Shown: one piece after another, positions 25,611 through 38,841 of the stretch
How positions within the stretch are numbered: position 1 is the stretch's first letter
Layout of the letters: each line of letters begins with the position of its first letter
Assembly (NCBI GenBank): GCA_036583965.1
Contig: JAZBQD010000015.1
Location: forward strand, 66,618,330-66,682,329
From: Prunella strophiata
Taxonomy: Eukaryota; Chordata; Aves; Passeriformes; Prunellidae
Direction of reading: 5' to 3'
DNA: 64,000 nucleotides
Translations under genes and position numbers: made by a program
Notes under the pieces: generated by a model
Database searches by the model: none
Seen by the model: the letters and a program-made list of their open reading frames with translations, nothing else
What the model was told of the DNA's origin: nothing

Positions 25611-27489
25611 TGCAGGTAGGTATCTGAACCATCTTCTGTCAACCATCTTCCTGTTTACCCACTTAAAAATCAGGGGGAACATGGAAAATAAGCAATGTTT
25701 TGCATGGAGCTTTGTTTGCTGTGTGTGTTTTCCCTACCTATTTCTCTATGTAAGAAAAAGTCAAGTAGGGCTCAGTTTGGAAAGGTTACAAAATGCTGCT
25801 TTGCCAGCTTACCTGGAGGATATTTTGAGGTTCCAGCTGTTAGAAGGAAAATGAACCACTTAAAATCTTGCCTAAGAGATTGCTTATCACCATCTTGCTG
25901 AGCCCACATGGCTCTCTCTCTGTGGGAATGGATAAGAATGTGCCAGATACCCAGTTTAGAGGGCAAGTCTCATACTTCTTAATAATAATGGCATTCTTCC
26001 TCTCCAGACAATAATCCTGATAGAACATTAGTCACAAGAAACAACTTCTCTTGCAGGAGGAGAGGGTCTTTGCATGAATAGGGAGAAGTTTCCCCAGCTG
26101 TGTTCAAATCTTCTGAGCTCTCAGTATGAGAGAGCCCAGAAGCTGCTGAACTCTTAATGAAGGCACTCAAACAAAAATAGACATTTTCATCTGGCTTCAG
26201 TGGATCTGAAACAAAAAGTTTCCAGTTAAAATATTTTTTTTAAGCTTGTTATCGTGTATGTAGGAAATGGACATGTCTCTTTTGTAGTAGACTTTTTTTT
26301 TATTGCTTATTGTAATTATAGAAGAGGCACAGGAGTTGACTGTGGGCAAATAATCAGGAATGGGGAAGTGGTATCAGCCCAATAGAAGAGTGTTATATCT
26401 TTAATTTTTCATTGTGTTCTTTGTGAACTAAGGACAAACTTACACACAAACCTAAAAAAATATCTCTCACTAAGGAAGACAAGAGAAGATCTGTCCCTTT
26501 ATACTTACAAAGCTGCTATATATTTTACAGGACAATGTTTATGTTCACAGAGCACCAGAAAAATTCAGTAAATAAGGAAGACAATAATCAGTGAACTTCC
26601 TGAGATAGTCCCTTCTCTTTTATACTGGATGTTTCAAGGGCTTTATCTGTAGGGTTACTCTGTTTTAGTAGTGAAACATTGCTCTGCCTCAGACAACATC
26701 TGTAACTAAAAAAAAATCCTGTAGGCTACTGGAAAAGGTTCTGTTGTCTGTGGAGAAAATAAGGGATGGACTTCAGTAAAATATTCAAGAAATGGCAGTG
26801 TTGCTGTGTTTTGTGAATGCACTAAGTAGTTCCCTGCAGAGATGGAGAATGAGATGAAGGGAAATCCACAGAAATGATTATGCTAAAACCAGTGCTGCAA
26901 AGGCATGCTTGAAAGGACAAGGGGTAAGTAGCTGTGGGATAAAGTCTGTGTACCACACTTATGGGCTAAAACAGCGAAGGCCAAATCTGAAGAGCTTTGG
27001 GTGACTGAATTTGTTATCTATTTTTCATTCTCTCCTAGTGTCCCAATCCACATGTGGCAGACGTTTTGCAAGGGTGAAGCTATTCTTAAATGTTCTATGG
27101 TCCAAGCCTGGGCTTCTTTCCTACTGTTTAACTGCTTCTTTCCTACCTTTCCTCACAAACAAGCATGACATATTTGAGGGGTGGAAATACATAGTCTGTG
27201 TTATTTAGTGTTGTGCTTATCTTGCTGTATCTGGCTTGGCTTTTTTGCTAAAGCTCCTTATCTATTTTTAAAATTTGGACTAAATTAAACCCTTGTATTA
27301 AATAGGTAATTTTAACAACTAGAAGGTATCAAAGACACTAATTCCTTCAGCATTTTGGTGTTTTTTTTCAGTTATTTTTTAAAGATGTAAATTGAACAAA
27401 TATGATTTATTCTACGCAGTGCTTATTTATAATCAGCTTCCTGATCCCTGTGGGAAGGTGCACTATTCTCTGAGTAAAACTCTGACTGG
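25611..27489. other. Unique sequence, no gene seen
   Basis: Ordinary AT-rich DNA with T- and A-runs of up to about nine bases. The ORFs are 68 codons or fewer and show no recognisable domain. I see no repeat family. Confidence 0.55.
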
Positions 27490-28047
27490 ATGTCTGAGCC
27501 CAGAGAGTGGATGGAGTTACATCCACCTGGCAGTGGGTCTGAAGTGATGTCCCCCAGCAGTGATGTGTTCAGTGCCTGGGCCTGTATCAACCAGTGTCTT
27601 TATCAACAGTTCTGTATCAACCAGAATCTTTATGAACAATCTGCATTCTTAGCATTAGAAAAATCAAAGGACAGAGCCTGTGCATTGTATGCATGCATGA
27701 GTTTGACAATAATTAATTTGGCTCTGAAAAATATATGTATTTTTGTTGGAATGTGCATTTCTAGAGTCTGCTCTCAGTGTTTGTCTCATTTCACTCTCAG
27801 TGTTTGTCTACCACCGACCTGTCCCCTCCTGTTCTTCCACTGCATGGCTCACTGCTATTATTCTCATATCTGTCATGCACTTGGTGAAAATATAGCACTT
27901 GAGGTTAAAAAAGAAAGTCTTTCTTGTTTCATTAGAATCTCTTTAGTTTGCCCCATTAACTGGTTGAAGGGGACTTTTGTCCTTCAGCTGACTCTTTTTC
28001 ACAAAAGGCTTTCATTCCTCTTAAAGGCATTTTCCTATCACAACTGA
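27490..28047 (+). other. Longest ORF in window, 185 codons, function unknown
   Basis: An uninterrupted ATG-to-TGA frame of 185 codons; I do not recognise the product. Residues 32-51 contain an in-frame duplication of about ten residues (CINQCLYQQF then CINQNLYEQS), encoded by a direct 30-bp repeat at 27582-27641. Residues 75-120 are rich in Cys, Leu, Ile and Phe and could be membrane-like, but this is also what AT-rich non-coding DNA gives. The ATG context is weak (T at -3). No splice-site pattern, promoter or polyadenylation signal frames it convincingly. It is the length outlier among the ORFs here, yet it shows no domain, so I treat it as an open frame of uncertain status and not as a gene call. 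Confidence 0.2.
27582..27641. repeat. Two-copy 30-bp direct tandem repeat
   Basis: Copies at 27582-27611 and 27612-27641 share 'ctgtatcaaccag' and 'tctttat' and differ at a handful of positions. The period is a multiple of three, so the open frame crosses it intact. A second short duplication of 'ctctcagtgtttgtct' lies at about 27771-27809. Confidence 0.85.
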
Positions 28048-28444
28048 TTCTGCAGGCTTTTGCTTCAAAACTGTAGTAGAGGCACTTTGACATCCAGAGT
28101 GCCATTCTGCTCTCTGCCTCATGAGAACTCTTTCCTGCCAATGTGTTGGACCAGCTCCCCCTGTCCCAGAGTACCAGCAGTAAGTTTGCCTTCATTTGTC
28201 CCTCTCTTGCCTTGCTCTGCTCAATTCTGTGTTTTATCACTTGATTAAGTGCAATTATTTGTTATTGTGAGTTATCTTCAAAATTTTGAATTTTGAAGAA
28301 AATACAAAGAAGAAGAGACTTCAGGAATTGTACAAGTGAAATGTGTCAGAATTTCAGATGACACTCTTGAAAAAATTGTTTAGGGAGGAACAAGTGCTAG
28401 GTGAATGAATTTCAAAAATGGTCTGTTCTGTTTTGCTTTGTTTG

Positions 28445-28476
28445 TTTTTTTTTTTTTGGTTTTTTTTTTTTTTTTT
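28445..28476. repeat. Poly-T tract T13-GG-T17
   Basis: Two T runs joined by GG. No retroposon body is recognisable alongside. Confidence 0.9.
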
Positions 28477-31400
28477 CTTGCTATGAACTTAGAACTGATT
28501 AGGGTGATGAAACTTGTTTTATCAGTATGGTTTGGCAAATGAATTTGTGAGTATTTCCAGTACTTGGTCAGGACAGCTGTGATTGTGTAGACACAGTGAG
28601 TGGCTTGAAATCTCTTGAGAAGCTCCAAGAATGGGGTTTCCTCAGCCTGTGCAGTAGACCTAAGTACAAAGGAAGCAGCAGAGAGCAAATCACTCTGAGC
28701 AGTAGGGCTGAAACACCTTAATAAAGCTGGTTTATTGCTGCTACAGTTACTGGTGCTAACAACTGCCATCTTTGCAATGGCTCAACACAACTTTCAGCTT
28801 TGTGATTCACAAGATTTTTACAGGGAGGAATAAACTAAAGATACTTCTGCAATGTTTTTCCTCCTTATTGGTTTTAGGACTTGCATAATGTCTCTCCGTT
28901 TTTTAATATGCATATTTGCAGCCATTAGGTTGCTGGTTATAACCCTTATGTTTTCTTTTATCAGTGCTGCTAAGTCACTTGTCATTCAAACAATGTAAGT
29001 TTCAACCTGTTCATCAGCATCTCTCTCACTAGACACAATTCTGTTGACACCCAGTGAGCTTTGGGGTGACAGCATTCTTGAAAGAAAGCAGCCCCATGTG
29101 TTGCTTAAATTAAACAAAGATGCAGGAATCCAGTACCATACCTACCTGACTTCTCATCAAAACTGGAGAGGCTAAGCATTCCTGTTACTGAAAAAAAAAA
29201 AATTAACAACCAAGCATCAGCACAGCTGAGGCAGACAGCAAGTATTCAAACTCCAGTGCAAAACTGGTAACAAAAAGAACTAGATGTATTCAATTATCAT
29301 AAACCCACTTGTCCCACTGACACAATTATATCTGAAGACTTGTGCAGCACAGCAAATACACAGGTAAGAGTCCAACACAAAACTCAGAATGACAAATTTC
29401 TTCTTGACTCCTAAAGAGAGATTTTACTATTTTGGGTTTCTCCTAAAGCTGGCTGTTAGAAATCAAACAAAGCCGTTACACGAGTGACAGAATTAACATC
29501 CCTGGTTTTCTATAGACTTGTACCTCATACCCTAGTTTTTCCTTCCTGTCCCCACTGCAGCCCTTCTACCTGATATATTTGGCTGAGGAGAAACCACAGC
29601 ACACATGTACAGCAGCATACTAACCACAACATGCTGACTTAATGTCTGGGGGTTGTCACTTGGTTACACAAAGACCTAAGTTATAAATTATTCTTTAATG
29701 ATATACTTAGCTATCTATTTTTTGTTAATGAAACCTGTAAGACTTTAATTAATGTATTTAAGGCAGCTCCCTTTGTCAAATGTATTCAAATGTGGCTAAT
29801 ATATTCAAAAGATAGAGGGGAGTGCAGTACCTTATCATAAAGTCAACCTAAATGACACAACATGTTACCAGCTTTCATTTGTGCATCATGATGGAATGTG
29901 CTCTTGTATGGTAAAAATGTGCTGCTAGGTCTTTGGGTAATTATTGATGCCACATTCTTTAAGGACTTGGTAGCCTCACAAAAGTGCTCCTAGCAACATC
30001 AAAAGTAAGAATTGAAATGAAGGAGGAGCAGCAGCAGATCTCTGAAACTGGAAAAAATTGTCTGCCTAATAAATAAAAGACTTAAAAGAGACATCTGAGG
30101 GCCAATCTGCCATATAAGAAACTGATTTTTCATAAATACAGATTTGTATTAATGTTCTGTCTGACTAAACAGACCAGTTTGGATTTGGATTAATATTTGA
30201 ATTTTCAGTAGGAATCCATAGTATGTATTTGTTAGCTTTAATTGACAGAAGGAATTGGGAGCGCGATAATCCAAATATTGTACAGACTTACTGTCTTATG
30301 CAAAAAGAAATATGAAATGTTTGCTGCCAACCAGTAACATATTTCTGTAATGTAAAATGTCTTTATTGGTACCTAAAGTCTGCTTGTTGTAATTTGAAAA
30401 ATACAAATTTAGTGGTTTTAGATGTTCAATGTATTGTCTGCAATTGGTTACTTTTTTTCTGTCAACTTAATTGTGTAGAGGAAGTCGTAGAAGACAAGTA
30501 TGAAGAAAAGTTGTGTGAGGCACACAATTCATATACAATAGGAAAAATGCAGTCATGATTTTCACTTAAAAGTAAGCTAGTGACATGCTTAACCATGATC
30601 TGGGGTCTGACAAAGCATTTTAGAAGTGTGGTGTATTTCCCAAGCTGTTTGTAGTTTGAGTAGCTGCAAAATACTTGGTGATTCAAAAAGTGACTTAATA
30701 CAGTAAGACATGACCAGACTTTAATGAAAAATGCACAGTAAACAGTCATCACTATAGAAACTCTTCCTTCACTTTGAAGCTATGTCATGTAACCTGTATA
30801 GGGCTTCCTGATTAAAATATATACTTTTGTAGTAGGAGAAATGCAGAGTAACTTTCAGTAAATAATGGTTTGTGCATTCTTTGAAATTGCAGTTTGGTTT
30901 CAAGAGAAGAAACCCCAAATGCTGCTCACCTCAGCTCTCCCCAGCTGAAGTGCTTTTCTTTAAGAAGATAGATATAATCCATGGAATTGTTTTCAAAATT
31001 TTAGTCATACTGTTATGTTTATATAAGATACCATTCCAATAAATCATCCCTCATCTGAATAACAATCTTTAGCTCAATATGAGTATGAACAATTTTAAAC
31101 TCTGCATTGTTTTCAGTGTCACTTTTTGGGATTCTCTGTTCTATTCTTCTATTTTCCTAAATGTATCTTGTTCTGAATTCTATGGCTTATTTTTTGTTTC
31201 TCAATGTTCTATTGTTATAATTCAAGCATTTTTTACTGTCTTTTTGAAAGCAGTATAATCAATTCAATGTAATATTAAAATATTTCGCTATATAATTAAC
31301 TTCAGGTCTTTCAATACTTGCTTCTTATATGAAGTACAAAGATATTTTCTTTATGAAGTCAATAAATTAAAACTCTACAGAGCTTAATGAAATTTTAATG

Positions 31401-32109
31401 AAATGCTGTTTTATCACACTATGGTGTTTTCTTTCATTCTCAGTTTTGACATGGGTAAATGTAACTCTTACATTTCTTAAATATCTTTGTGGAATATAAG
31501 GAATAAATATAAGCTGCATTAATGATTAGTGGTTAATGATTGTTCCTTGTATAAACAAAATTGAGAAATATTATTTTTTTTAGTTTCAATCACATTCTTT
31601 TAAACTGGAACGTCTTTTTCAGTCCTTTAAAAGAACCCCATCATGTTGGATTTAGTTTCACCACTTAGTGTGTTCTTTTGCCATTGACAATTTCACTTTT
31701 TTTCTTTCTTTAACTGTCTAGTTCCTTGAACAAAAAGCAAAACAAAAAAGCCACAACCCAGAACCAAAACAAAACCCATCAAGATGTGGATTAAGAGGTG
31801 ACATATATGAAGCAGCTGCAGGATGTCATTTAGTTTGCTGATATGTGGTATATAAAGGACCTTTCCTTTCATAACCCTGTAATAATAGAAATGTGCAGGA
31901 GTCTCACAAAGCAGTGAAGGACAGGAATGAAATGAAGGGCTCAATAATACAGATTACAAAAGGGAAGATGATTTATATGAATTGGTTGATTTTCTGGGGA
32001 GTTTTTGAGTGACCTCACTAGGTAGCATGTTTTGGGTTTTATTTTTAAAATGTTATTTCTAGCATCCTATTTCTTCTTCCTGAGATGTTTTCTTCAGTGC
32101 TTTTTATAA

Positions 32110-32131
32110 TTTTTTTTTTTTTTTTTTTTTT
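32110..32131. repeat. Poly-T tract, 22 T
   Basis: Uninterrupted T run after 'ttttataa'. No recognisable retroposon body adjoins it. Confidence 0.93.
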
Positions 32132-32983
32132 ACATTTGAAAAAATAACTTTGTAAGTTAAAAAAGAAGAATAAAACAAAGAAGAGAAGTAGTAAATTACT
32201 GGGCAGGGGAATATTTCTGTTTTAATATACTATGAAATCAATAATTTCCAAGACAGTTTTTGAAGTTGGCCCCACCTCCACCTTTTTTCCTCTCTTTTTT
32301 CCCTTTTTTCTGTAATTTCAAGCTTCTTCTATACAGCTAAATTTGGCAAGACTGTAAGTCCATTCTTTTGTCATAGAAGGGGATTAAATTTTCTGTTGCC
32401 AAAGGAGAGATTCTTGTTTTCAGTTTTAATCCCTCATAATTCCCACCCTCTTTATACCCCTGCAGATTGTGCAGAATAATTCAGATAGGTTTTTCTAGGT
32501 TCAAAAGAGTTGAAGGTAAATTTGGGATTCAATTTCACTTTTTCTCACAATTGCGTTCTGAAAGCATGAACAATAGATGAGTTGTGCCAGCCTACTCAGT
32601 GCTGCAATATGAGGAAAGGGAATCCTTTCTACAGAAGATACTAGTTAAAAATCTGTAGGCTAAGCAACCAGGATTTCAGCCTCATGATTTTTGAGCATCA
32701 TTGCCAATAGCTGAATCTTGATTTATCAAACTGGCAGTTGCACTGGTAATTGAATGGATGCAAAGTGAGACCAAAAGCTCATCTAAGGTATGTTGAACTA
32801 TTCAAGAAAATTTGGTCCTCTGTGAAAGTTCTCATTTTCCTAGTCAAAGTTAGAAAATAACTTGTCATCCACCCCATCAGGTTTTATTTAAAAATTTGAT
32901 CTTAGATTGAGGCCCAGTTAGTCATCATTGTCACATAAATTAATAATAACTGAGTATTTCTGATTATACAGGTAGGTGTGGCC

Positions 32984-33086
32984 CTGCAGGACAGGGTTTA
33001 ATGGTGCACTTGGCAGTGGTAGGTAAACAGGTGGAGTCAAGGATCTTGGAGGTATTTTCCAGCCTAAAACAATTCAATGAATCTAC
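32984..33086 (+). mobile_element. CR1 LINE 3' tail (plus)
   Basis: The stretch reads 'ggacagggtttaatggtg', 'acttggcagtggtagg', then 'gatcttggaggtattttcc' and 'agcctaaaacaattcaatga'. It is a diverged match to the 3' end of CR1 copies that end in 'gtcttttccaacctaaacgattctatga'. It is heavily 5'-truncated, and the mutated tail suggests considerable age. Confidence 0.82.
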
Positions 33087-36000
33087 AACTGCTAATTAAG
33101 TGTATTTAGGATAGTCACGTGTGTGTGGAAAGTAGAACAACTTAGAAATGGTCACAGAAAGGCACACAACCAAGAACAGAGAAAGGGAATAGTTGGATGA
33201 TGTATAAAGGTAGAGTGAGTTTGCAGATGAGATAATATTAAGCAGTGTATGTATGGAAAATTAGGATGAAAAGGTATTTTGAAGCCTACAGTTCAAAAGA
33301 ACATTTATAGCTTTTGTAAGAGATTATGAGTGAGCCAGGAGGAGATGTGAATGGGGATGGACTTTAGCACCAATGTTTTGAATGAGCTGTGAGAAAAAAA
33401 AAGGGTTAAAGCATATAGGCAGCATGCAAGAAATGAGTAGTTTTCTAAGGATGGGAGTAGTCTTGATATGGTTTCAATCAAGAATTTGGACGTGTAGCTC
33501 AGTTTAATTTGCCTGGACTTCCTTAGTGTGCAGTGTAACTCTAAGGAACAATTAATCCTATTTTTTTTTTAAACACCTTTCTTAAAATGGAATTGCTTGT
33601 CTTTTGGGGGTAGCTGTTTCTAATTTTTCAAGAAGAAGGATGTCTTAAGTGGTGGCCTCACATGACCTTCTGAGCCTGTTGGCAACTGTAGCTAAGAGCT
33701 TCTCATCCTAAAGAAGGGATGAGAAGAAGTAGAAGAAAGCCCAAAAGTTTTCAGGGACAGGGGAGTGTTGGTGAGCTTCCTGAGTGCCAGAAACCCAAGT
33801 TTAGTCCCCCAAGTTCCTCAGCCTTATGATTGGACACAAAAGTATCTATGTTTCTGGCCACAGGAAGATCAAGTTAAACTGTAACTCCAAAGGCAGAACT
33901 AATTATGATATAACCTGAAGCATGCTCCTTTCTCAGGGGGCATCCGTGGCTTTTGACAGGATTAGGCATCCTTGCCTTAGGTTGTCTGAAGAGCCTGTCT
34001 CTACATTCAAAACCTGGTCTTTTTTCAATTTTGAGTAGCTAAGATCTCACTGCTATTCATGACAGTTTTTCCAATGTAAAAAAAGCACTATTTATTGATT
34101 AGTTGCATATCGCCTGACTTTAAGGGTCTCTTTCAAAGAAAATCACTAGAAGCCATAGAAGTCTTAAGAAATCCACAGAGATTTCTTCCAATTCAGTGGA
34201 CTAATCTCTATGAAAAATGAAAATGGAACTTTATCTAAAACTTAGAGAAGTATACTATATATTTAATTAACTTTTCCATATACTGCATTTTCTCTACTTC
34301 TATGTAAAATGTCTTTTTGGGAGGATTATATTCCCTGGATCATTTTAAATCTCTAGGGTTTTCTGTTCTGGAGTGTAAAACATTGCACTTATTATATCCT
34401 TTTTTTTCTTTCCCCTTCAAATGGCAATTTTTCTTTCATAATTTTAGGGATTTTTGTCCCTATCATACTGAGTAACAGAGGATTAGACTACTCTGCCGCA
34501 AATTTGTATTCAATGTACATAGCTGAATTAAGGATATAATACACTGAGAAATTTCTTGAAAAGTCTGAGAGTTGGGAGAAGTTAAGTTTTTCCTTATGTT
34601 CTGTGAGAAAAAAATCCTCTGTAGTCCTTCTTTAAAATCCAACTGGCTTTGTGTGCAGAGACAAGAATTGATTTTTTTTTTTTCTGAGCATTTTTTCCTG
34701 GACATTCAAAAAGATGTGGTGAGGGATGTGGCTTGACTAAACCTGCATTTTCAGTTTTTGTCTGGGATAGCTGAGTAATTTTGCGTAAAAGAATGATGTT
34801 CTTATTGTTTACTTGAGCTTTTCTTTTTTTCTGGAAGGGGCTGTTCCAGTCCTTTTCCTTTTAATCAGTTCCCATCCCATCAGAGGACTACTGCTGTTTT
34901 CCCTCAATGATACTATATTTCCCTACATAAACATGAAATTTCAAAAATTGTTGTCTGTTCTGGATATGAGAAGTTCTGACCTCCAGAGTTCAGATCCTCT
35001 AGAAATTTCCCCTCTAAGTCCATTACCTTCTGCACGATTGGAAACTTTTATGCCATGAGCAACTTCTTCTACATACAAATATATTATCTCATAAGTAAGT
35101 AAATCACAATTTAATTAAGTCTATTTGAAGTCAATAGGAATTCTCCTCCACATGCCTTTGCAGATGATAAAGGTAATTTTGTATTTGGGGATAAGGACTA
35201 GAAATCAAAACCAAACATTTGTAAAACGTACTTGAAAGTTTGTTCTGCTTTTATATTAACTGCTTGTCTGTTCACATCCTATGGTCTATCAGAATAACAG
35301 TATTTTATACAATGTGATTATTCACAACCAATTAAAATATTTATCCTTTAATGTAAAACAGGAAATACAGGAATTTTTAAAAATTTCTTCTGGATATTCA
35401 GGATTGCACTGTCTAATAAATATAAAAATATATTTTTAAAGAAACACATTCACTTACAAAATTTAGAAGATTCCACACTGAGACACGGCCAGGTTTTACA
35501 AAATTTTTCTACAAGATTAATTTAAAGCTGTTTCCAATTCAAACACAAGTTGGTGTTCTTTGGGCTACTTTTCATAAAATTTTTGCAGCAAGTTATTATG
35601 CATATGCTTATCCTTGTATTTTTTTAGATAAGTGCTATTTCTTGTTTATATCCTATCTGTGCTTTTAGTATTAACCTACATGATATCTTAGGAAATTATA
35701 CTTTGAAGGACACTGAATTTTAAAGCATTCCAAGACTGTTGAAAAAGCTAAATTTTAAAGCATTGCAGGGCTGGTTTTTTATTAGACATTAGGAAAAAAA
35801 CTGAAATAATGAGATGAAAATCAATCCCTCTATATTCTTGCATCAAAGTTCTGTTGAAAATAAAATATTTTCTTTGCAATATGAGGAAGAGGAAAACCAT
35901 ACTCAAACTCTGAAAGAAATAATTGTTCAGAACATGACTTCATTAATCAATAAGTACAAAAAATTTTGCTTTGAGCAAATTTCGGTGTATTTTGCATCAG

Positions 36001-37716
36001 AAGAATTAGGAATTAAATTTTTTTGGCATAAAGCCCTGAGGTTGCATAGTTCTTCCCTTTTTAAATTATTTATCTGAGTATGTGCACATAGGTTTTCTAT
36101 ATTAACTGTTTGTACTTTTTTTCTGATTTTTTAAGTATTATCTGGTAAGGTAGATTTTGATTTTTGTCACAGTGTTAAGAAAATGGTGAACTTCACAAAT
36201 TTATTTTGGAGGTTTCCTCTTAGGTCTTAAGACTTGTGTGCTTTTCTGAACTTGTATGTAAGCTTAAGTCTTTAAGCATAGTTTTCTGCCTCATTTGACA
36301 TGTATTTGGATAACCAAATTTAAAAAAATGCAAACCCAATGCCAATAGCATTATGTATTTTTAAAATGCCATTTTTGAAAGTACTGTAGAAACTGTATCC
36401 CATTTCTCTCATTCAGCCAGGCGAATTACAAGAACTGTGTTATAGGAAAAATTTTCCACATAGAATTCTGGAGAGCAAATTGTTTAGAGCTGGCTGTTTT
36501 ACAGGTGAGACAGGTTAATAGGGGGAGGAAAATAGCTGACCCACTGGAGTACTTAGGTTAGAATTTTTAGGTTCTGTACTGAGACAGAGTGTGTTAGTAT
36601 ATGTGGTCATTGGAACTGGCTGAAGTACTTGAAAGAGATTTCATGTCAGCTTACCTAAAACACTCTCTTATTAACCAAGAAAATTTTCATCCAATCAGTC
36701 CAGTTAATTAAATGATGAACTATTTCATTAATAGCTCAGAGCAAGACTCAAGTAAAAGTAATAAAAGAGCACCTGGAAGACTCACTTGCTTTTTGGGGCA
36801 CTTTTTAAAGTTTGTGTAATTGGACTATTTAATCAGAAATTGGAGGTGGCAGTTGCAGATTTGATTATGGGGTGAAATGAATAGGAGATAGAAATTCATA
36901 AAAAGAAACTTCAGGTGATGGATTGCAGGTTTTTGCTGCAGTGCATAAGCACTTTCTGCATGTTTAGTAATCTGAAATTAAGCAGTAGTAGAAATTTAGG
37001 AAGCGAATAATGAAGAATAAAATAGAGCAATGTAAGAATTATGAATTGTGTATTAGATATGAATATTACATGAGTATATGTATTTGTGTATGCAGACATA
37101 CATATTGTTGCCCAGATCAGATTTCAGAATATTTGCGCAGCCTTTTCATTGTCACCCATCAGCTGTCATAAGCACTGAATGCTTATGGAGCCAAGGCTCC
37201 ATATCTTCTCTGCCTTTTTTTTTTTTTTTTTAATTACAGTACAAATAGTGTCACATTATTTGAAAGATGAACCTTTGGCAAAGCATCACCTCATTTGCAG
37301 CATAATTTTACATCTAGTTCTGAATACTGTTGAAGCGCTCACATTGAGATCATGGTGAACTTCTACCATACGGAAATGTGCACTTGATTAAATTAGCATT
37401 TTCTTAACAACTTTAAACCTTCCAGAGTTTGTGACTGCTACTTCTGATAAATGCTTTCCTCTTGAGAGAATGAGAAGTACTTTTACAATGCTACATTGTG
37501 GATGCTTCTGTGCCAAAGCAACATGTGGCACATGTTCAAAGCAGTTTAATCCCACTCTGAATAGATTTGTTTTACTTACCATCAGATTTAGCCTGAGTTA
37601 ATGTAACTGCTGTTGCATATTTCTGGTAATTATATACAGAGAGAATGGGCTGATTAGGTTCAGTAGAACTTTCCTTTTCCTTCTGGTGTCCAGCATGCAG
37701 TAATGGCTTGTCCAAG
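33087..37716. other. Unique AT-rich sequence, no gene seen
   Basis: Contains a T17 run (37215-37231), a 10-bp stem with an 8-base loop (33709-33736), and a partial direct repeat of 'aattttaaagcatt' (35716 and 35751). No recognisable exon or transposon. The 81- and 87-codon ORFs are AT-rich chance frames. Confidence 0.55.
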
Positions 37717-38332
37717 TGTTGTGCTTTTAACCCCAGGCAGCAAAAATGCCCCACTGGGACACTCACTCATCCCACACTCCTGTGAGGAGAGAATAGGGGA
37801 GGCTGAGAAAATCAGAAGAGTAAAAGAGAGAAAACTCATGAGTTGGGATAAAGACGGTTTAATAGGGGGAGGAAAAGCCACGCATGCAAGCAAAACAAAA
37901 CAAGGAATCAATTAATTGCTTCCCAAAGACAGGCAGGTGTTCAGCCATCTCCTGGAAAGCAAGCCTCCATCGCATGTAACAGTGATTTGGGAAGACAACA
38001 TCATTGCTCCAAATGTTCCCCCCTTTCTCCTTCTCCCCTCAGCTTCATATGGTGAGCATGATGCCATATGCTGGGGAATGTCCCTTGAATCAGTTGGGGT
38101 TAGCTGCCACAGCTGTTTCCCCTCCCAGCTCCCTGTCCACCCCCATGTTCCTTGCTGGTGGGGTAGGATGAGGCGAGAAGCACAAAAGGCCTTGGCTCTG
38201 TGTAAGCACTGCTCAGCAAGAACAAACACATCCCTGTGTTATTAACTCTGTTTCCAGCACAAGTCCAAGCCATGGCCCCTGCTTGCTGCTGTGAAGAAAA
38301 TTGACTCTACCCCAGCCAAAACCAGCAAAACA
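37717..38332 (-). mobile_element. ERVL-like LTR, nearly complete (minus orientation)
   Basis: Read on the minus strand this is a well-preserved copy of a widespread avian LTR. The 5' end, about 38332, begins like TGTGCTGGTTTTGGCTGGG, and 'agagtcaaggccttttgtgc' appears in antisense near 38185. The promoter region 'catcatgctcaccatatgaagct' lies near 38045-38074; the usual ATATAAA reads ATATGAA, so the TATA box is degraded. The polyadenylation motif ATTAAA (37858-37863) precedes CGTCTTTATCCCAACTC. The 3' end near 37717 matches the 'ggggttaaaccacgaca' type of terminus. No internal ERV genes flank it, so it is probably a solo LTR. No clean target duplication is seen; the ends are uncertain by about 10 bases. 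ORFs of 105 and 109 codons inside it are shadows. Confidence 0.87.
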
Positions 38333-38836
38333 ACCATGCACTGGTGGCAGAGAACAAAGTCAGTAATGAACAGTGAACAGCCCTGAACAAATGTTATGGT
38401 ATTAAGTGGAAGTCAAGGATTAACTGGTAACTTCTTGCTTATTGCTGGCCTTTTGTCCTACAACTAATAATATTAAAACAATGTTTTAATATGAATTTAG
38501 TTAATGAGCTCACTCTAGAAAAGATTAAAAAATAGTAAATTACTATTACACATGATGCTTCAGGGCATTATTTTAAATCACTGGGCATAAAAGAGAGGTG
38601 CATACACCAAGGAGATAATTCAGTCATGCTGTTCTCATTGTTGGTGGGTTACAACCATCAGGACCCTGGGCTCACCAGCAGGCCCCAGCTGTCCTGGCCA
38701 GCCTGTAACCATCCAAAGTCTGCCAAAGACACAATAGTTTTTCAACAGCTATCTTCTGGCCCTTGGGGGTGGTTCAGGAGAGCGTGGTTGCAGAGAAGGA
38801 CTACAGCCAGGGCAACTGGAGACTGCTGGCATGTGC
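38333..38836. other. Spacer between two LTRs; right part GC-richer
   Basis: The left half is AT-rich and includes a 10-bp stem (38470-38479 with 38483-38492, loop AAT). From about 38636 the sequence is richer in GC and seems to continue on the other side of the next LTR. It may be a fragment of another, unrecognised element or a former exon. I could not assign it. Confidence 0.4.
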
Positions 38837-38841
38837 AGGTC
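38837..38841. repeat. Target-site duplication AGGTC, left copy
   Basis: AGGTC immediately precedes the LTR start TGTGAAAAAC and is repeated exactly at 39474-39478, directly after the LTR end TTTTTCACA. A five-base duplication fits integration by an ERVL- or ERV1-type integrase. Confidence 0.92.

Larger units (their letters stand above)
28048..32983. other. Unique AT-rich sequence with poly-T tracts
   Basis: Holds T13-GG-T17 at 28445-28476 and T22 at 32110-32131. I recognise no CR1, LTR or exon. A minus-strand 129-codon frame at 28380-28769 crosses the poly-T tract (encoding poly-Lys) and is an artefact of low complexity. Confidence 0.55.

Noticed and set aside
28380..28769. 129-codon minus-strand ORF with Lys-rich stretch
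   Set aside because: The Lys run is the translation of the T13-GG-T17 tract; nothing else supports coding.
37912..38245. Overlapping 105- and 109-codon ORFs on opposite strands
   Set aside because: Both lie inside the minus-strand LTR at 37717-38332 and have no domain.
38470..38492. 10-bp AT-rich inverted repeat with 3-base loop
   Set aside because: It is almost all A and T, so weak and likely by chance; noted within the spacer entry only.
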